This document shows positions 60,354 through 64,000 of a stretch of 64,000 nucleotides of DNA, piece after piece. Position 1 is the stretch's first letter, and every line of letters starts with the position of its first letter. Made by a program: the position numbers and the translations under genes. Origin of the DNA: DATFVJ01 sp963820395 (GTDB taxonomy: Bacteria; Actinomycetota; Actinomycetes; Streptosporangiales; Streptosporangiaceae); the NCBI GenBank assembly GCA_963820395.1, contig CAWGAE010000025.1, positions 124,001 through 188,000 on the forward strand, in the 5' to 3' direction. Below the pieces are notes generated by a model. It ran no database searches and had not been told where the DNA came from. It worked only from the letters and a program-made list of their open reading frames with translations.

Positions 60354-62925
60354 GAGACGCGGACATGACGATGACGCAGGAGGCTGCGGGAGCCGGGGCC
60401 GTCGGCCTGCGCGCCGCGGCTGTGGGTGCACTCGACCGCGCCCGCGATCACCTGCTCGCGCTACAGGACCCGCGAGGATGGTGGAAGGGCGAGCTCGAGA
60501 CTAACGTCACCATCGACGCCGAGGACCTGCTGCTGCGCGAGTTTCTCGGGGTGCGGACGGAGCACGAGACGCAGGCCGCGGCTCGCTGGATTCGTTCGAA
60601 GCAGCGCGTGGACGGTACCTGGGCGAACTTCTACTATGGCCCACCCGACCTGTCCACGACCGTTGAGGCATACGTCGCGCTCCGGCTCGCGGGCGACCCA
60701 CCGGCCGCAGCCCACATGTCGAGGGCCGCAGCGTTCATCCGCGCCAGCGGCGGCGTCGCGGCGGCCCGCGTGTTCACCCGCATCTGGCTGGCGCTGTTCG
60801 GCCAGTGGCCGTGGCGGGACCTGCCCGTGATGCCGCCCGAGCTGATCTACCTGCCCAGGTGGTTCCCGCTCAACGTCTACGACTGGGCGTGCTGGGCACG
60901 GCAGACGATAGTGCCGCTCACGGTCGTGGGGTCGATGCGGCCCGTCCATGCGCTGCCGTTCGGACTGCCCGAGCTTCAGTGCACCCCCAGTGGCCCTGAC
61001 GCCTCACACCGCCAGCTCCGCCCACGCCGCCTGGCCGAACGCCCGGCCAAGAACCTGCCTGAACGCGGCCACCTCGACACGGGCGCCGGGCCGCCGGCCG
61101 GCCGGCCTGGCGACGACCCGCGCATCTGGGACTGGCCCCCGCTGAGCTGGGCCGGGTTCTTCGGCGGGCTCGACAGGCTGCTGCACAGGTATGAGAACGG
61201 CCCGGTGCGCGCGGCAACCGCCGCAGGATCCTGCGCGCCAAAGCGATCCGGAGCCAGCCTTAGCGGCGGCGCGGTGGCCCGCCGGTTCAACCCCGCGGCG
61301 GCAGCGCGCCGCGCCGCGCTACGCCGCTGCGCTGAATGGATCATCGCGCGGCAGGAGGCGGACGGCTGCTGGGGGGGCATCCAGCCACCGTGGGTGTACT
61401 CGCTGATCGCCCTGTATCTTCTCGGCTACCGGCTCGATCATCCCGTCATGCGGCGTGCCCTGGCCGGCCTCGACCGCTTCATCGTGACGGAAAAGACACC
61501 TGAGGGACCGGTTCGGCGCCTCGAGGCGTGCCAGTCCCCGGTCTGGGACACGGTGCTCTCGATGATCGCGCTGGCGGACGCGGGCGCACGTCCTGACGAT
61601 CCCGCGCTTGCGCGCGCGGCACGCTGGGTGCTCGACGAGGAGATGCCAGGGCCAGGCGACTGGCAGGTGCGCCGCCCCTGGCTGACACCAAGCGGCTGGG
61701 CGTTCGAATTCGATAACGACGGCTATCCGGATATCGACGACACCGCAGTCGCGGTGCTCGCGCTGCGCCGCGCCGCGCCGCTCGTGGCGAAAGGCACGGC
61801 GAGCTTGGGTGTCGGGGGGGCGGACTGGACGGCTGGGGCTGACAAGGCGCACGGTGGTCACGGCGCTCACAGCGCTGACGAGCCTGATGCTGCTCACGGT
61901 GCTGACGAGCCTGATGATACTCACGTTGCTGATGAGGCTAATGGAGCTGACGTCGCCATTGGTTCTCACGCGATGGCTGGCGATGATGGGGCTGACGACA
62001 CTGAATGGGCTCGGGCCGGTGGGGCCGGGCCAGACTCGCCAGAATCGCTGCTTCATGATCCCGGTACTTTTCTGGAAAATACTTCAGAAAAAGCACCGCG
62101 ATCATGGAATGGGCGCGCGGACCCGAGCCCGCCGACCCGGCCGGGTGGTGCGGCCGGTCTGGCAGGGCCGGGCGATCCCGGCCGGGCAGCGGGCGTCGCG
62201 GCGCCAGCCGGCGCGGCGGTCGAGCGTGCGCTGCGCTGGCTGGAGGGCATGCAGTCACGCGACGGCGGCTGGGGCGCGTTCGACGCCGACAACACCCAGC
62301 AATTGTGCACGAAGCTCCCCTTCTGCGATTTCGGTGCGGTGATCGATCCGCCGTCCGCGGATGTCACCGCACACGTTGTGGAGGCGCTCAGCGCCGCGGG
62401 GCTCGCCGAAGGCGGGGCGGCACGCCGCGGCGTGGTCTGGCTGCTGCGTGCGCAGGAACCAGACGGCTCCTGGTTCGGGCGCTGGGGCGCGAATTACGTG
62501 TACGGCACCGGTGCGGTGCTGCCCGCGCTGATCGCGGCCGGGGTGAAGCCCGGGAGACCTGTCATCCGCCGCGCGGTCGACTGGCTCGAATCACACCAGA
62601 ACCCCGACGGCGGCTGGGGTGAGGATCTGCGCTCCTACGATGACCCAGGACTCGCGGGCACGGGCGAGTCGACCGCCTCGCAGACCGCGTGGGCGCTGAT
62701 CGGGTTGCTCGCTGCGGGTGGATCAGCGGGATCGCGCCCGCGGTGGACGCAGGCGTGCGCTGGCTAATCGACCATCAGACCAGTGAAGGCTCGTGGGACG
62801 AGCCGCAGTTCACCGGGACCGGGTTCCCGGGCGACTTCTACATCAATTACCACTTGTACCGGCTGATGTTCCCGGTTAGCGCGCTGGGCCGCTACCTGGG
62901 CCGCTACCAGGGGAGCGCGGCATGA
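60350..62925 (+). CDS. shc: Squalene-hopene cyclase; frameshift near 62730 and repetitive insertions
   Basis: GTG overlapping the preceding stop. Conserved regions: GWWKGELETNVTIDAEDLLL, the catalytic Asp-rich DGYPDIDDTAVAVLALRR (DxDD proton donor), and QW repeats such as DGGWGAFDADNT, GSWFGRWGANYVYGTGAVLP and NPDGGWGEDLRSYDDP. The frame ends early at 62767; one base earlier the C terminus continues as IAPAVDAGVRWLIDHQTSEG and FTGTGFPGDFYINYHLYRLM to 62925. A roughly 130-residue Asp/His/Ala-rich insertion (61800-62210) splits the protein after the DxDD helix, and a shorter one lies near residues 205-250. It cyclises squalene to hopene at the membrane. Confidence 0.9.
61845..61990 (+). repeat. 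Irregular repeats within the shc insertion
   Basis: Imperfect repetitions of GCTGACGAGCCTGATG, GCTCACGGTGCTGACGAG and related pieces code HGADEPD/THVADEAN-like stretches. The period is irregular (about 15-30 bp). Confidence 0.65.
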
Positions 62926-63191
62926 GGCGTCCTGTACCGGTCTTGCCGGGCCCATGCGCGCCACCGGCGCCGGACCGGAAGCCCGGTTCGCCGTCAGATC
63001 TCCTAACAAGACCCACCCGCCCTTGGGGGCGTTGCCCTACTGGTGATTCTGGCAGGTTGTCAAGGCATAGGGGATGGCTGAACGAGATTCTGGGGATAAG
63101 CCACTGGCCTGGCCGCGGACTCGCCATCCACCCCGCAGCAAGCGCACCCAGCCGGCCCCAGTGGACGCCCGAGAGGGAGGCGATGAGATGA
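62922..63191 (+). CDS. Doubtful 89-residue frame bridging shc and hpnG::ispH
   Basis: An ATG inside the shc stop (ATGA) opens a frame that ends exactly on the start of the next gene (ATGA), an arrangement that looks coupled at both ends. The product (MRRPVPVLPGPCAPPAPDRK at the start) is Pro/Arg/Gly-rich, however, and not obviously a folded protein. It may only be a spacer of 262 nt. Confidence 0.25.
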   Translation: MRRPVPVLPGPCAPPAPDRKPGSPSDLLTRPTRPWGRCPTGDSGRLSRHRGWLNEILGISHWPGRGLAIHPAASAPSRPQWTPEREAMR

Positions 63192-64000
63192 GCGCGCCGG
63201 AGGACGGCTCGTTGCAGCGCCCCCTGCTCGTGTGTGCACCCCTGCGGATCGAGGCACGTGCGGTCCGGCGTGGCCTGGCTGGCCTTGCTGCGGGCGGTGC
63301 CGTGAGGGTCGCCCGGACTGGTTTCGGCCCGCGGCGGTCCGCACGGCGTGCCTCCGAAATCGCGCGGCAGCCGTTCGGGAAACTGGCGGTGACCGGTGTC
63401 GGTGGCGCCCTCGACCGCGACCTCCGGCCCGGGGAGATCGTGGTCGCCACCGAGGTGCGCAGGGATGGCGGTGACGGCCTGGTTGTGCAGTGCCCGTCCG
63501 CCCCGTTGCTCGCCGGTGAGCTTCGCCGCGCCGGGGTTGCGGCGCGGACAGGGCCCGTTGTGACCACGGCGCGGCTGGCCTACGGGCCAGGCAGGAGGCG
63601 GCTCGGGGCGGCGGGTTCGCTGCTCGTGGACATGGAATCAGCGCCGCTGGCAGCCGCCGCGGGAAGTCGGCCCGTCGTGGTGCTCCGCGCCGTGTGCGAC
63701 GGGCCGGACCGGCCGCTGCTACATCCGGCGACCGTGACCGGTGGTCTCGTCGCGCTGCGCGCGCTTCGCCGTGCGGGGCCGGTCATGCGGCAGTGGGCCG
63801 CCGCGGCGGGTGACCGTAAGATCCTGCTCGCCGGGCCGCGGTCGTTCTGCGCAGGCGTGGAGCGGGCGATCGAGATCGTCGACCGTGTCCTTGAGAGGTA
63901 CGGTGCCCCGGTCTATGTGCGCAGGCAGATCGTACACAACGCGCACGTGGTCGGCTCGCTCGCTGATCGCGGCGCGGTGTTCGTGGAGGAACTGGACGAG
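63188..64000 (+). CDS. Fusion of HpnG-type nucleosidase/phosphorylase with IspH (partial at right edge)
   Basis: One uninterrupted frame (271 codons visible) from an ATG with AGGGAGG upstream. Residues 1-205 form a nucleoside-phosphorylase-like HpnG domain: LLVCAPLRIEARAVRRGLAA, VTGVGGALDRDLRPGEIVVA, and LLVDMESAPLAAAAG with the conserved ME of the substrate pocket. From about 209 the sequence is IspH: KILLAGPRSFCAGVERAIEI (first FeS Cys), YGAPVYVRRQIVHNAHVV and DRGAVFVEELDE. HpnG removes adenine from adenosylhopane; IspH makes IPP/DMAPP in the MEP pathway. The remainder of IspH lies beyond the window. Confidence 0.88.
   Translation, partial: MSAPEDGSLQRPLLVCAPLRIEARAVRRGLAGLAAGGAVRVARTGFGPRRSARRASEIARQPFGKLAVTGVGGALDRDLRPGEIVVATEVRRDGGDGLVVQCPSAPLLAGELRRAGVAARTGPVVTTARLAYGPGRRRLGAAGSLLVDMESAPLAAAAGSRPVVVLRAVCDGPDRPLLHPATVTGGLVALRALRRAGPVMRQWAAAAGDRKILLAGPRSFCAGVERAIEIVDRVLERYGAPVYVRRQIVHNAHVVGSLADRGAVFVEELDE

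Noticed and set aside
1..64000. tRNA and rRNA genes
   Set aside because: No T-arm (GGTTCRA) plus acceptor pairing or rRNA motif was found by eye; a tRNAscan run would settle it.

Overview
This is a GC-rich (about 70 %) chromosomal window from an actinomycete. The evidence is the gene order rimP-nusA-ylxR-infB-DUF503-rbfA-nrnA-truB-ribF-rpsO-pnp-M16 protease-dapB, frequent GTG and TTG starts, ATGA/GTGA stop-start overlaps, an XRE-DUF397 regulatory pair, a mycothiol-type nitroreductase relative, and a hopanoid operon ordered as in Streptomyces and Frankia relatives. A lineage near Streptosporangiales or Frankiales is likely, but I cannot place the genus from sequence alone.

Layout. (1) 0-10.6 kb: end of an electron-transfer flavoprotein gene, a HelD-type RNA polymerase-recycling ATPase coupled to an amidohydrolase, a secreted His/Asp-rich protein, a HAD hydrolase, the remains of a hybrid sensor kinase, and a two-component pair (receiver plus degenerate kinase, divergent from a DevR-like regulator) followed by apbE. 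(2) 10.7-14.6 kb: mobile-element zone with an ISKra4 remnant, a complete IS66 element with perfect 8-bp target duplication, and an XRE-DUF397 cassette. (3) 14.6-31.6 kb: translation and RNA-metabolism core, ending in dapB. (4) 31.6-33.9 kb: degraded or odd stretch with a DUF2461 remnant, 26-bp repeats, strongly folding inverted repeats, two tiny reading frames and a frameshifted glutamine amidotransferase. (5) 34-53.7 kb: menA, a diguanylate cyclase, a NERD protein, an amidase, a MerR regulator, an SDR / alpha-beta hydrolase / Baeyer-Villiger monooxygenase operon, malQ, pepN, a mycothiol-type thioredoxin-fold protein and a PP2C phosphatase. (6) 53.8-64 kb: a broken yceI gene and the hopanoid operon hpnC-hpnD-hpnE-polyprenyl synthase-shc-(hpnG::ispH), cut by the right edge.

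How it fits together. The hopanoid operon supplies polyprenyl diphosphate, condenses it to presqualene diphosphate and squalene, cyclises that to hopene, and starts side-chain processing; the final gene links it to the MEP pathway through a fused IspH domain. The core block couples ribosome maturation (RimP, RbfA, TruB, S15), initiation (IF2) and elongation control (NusA) with RNA turnover (PNPase).

Two properties cut across the window. First, in-frame tandem repeats, mostly with a 15-bp unit (five residues), are inserted in many unrelated genes: IF2, the diguanylate cyclase, the hopanoid enzymes and two small proteins; two arrays consist of 18 and 9 identical copies. Second, several genes expected to be intact (infB, hpnC, polyprenyl synthase, shc, an amidotransferase, yceI) carry single-base frame breaks, mostly apparent 1-nt deletions near G/C runs. 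Either the sequence contains homopolymer errors or these genes are truly decaying; raw reads would decide.
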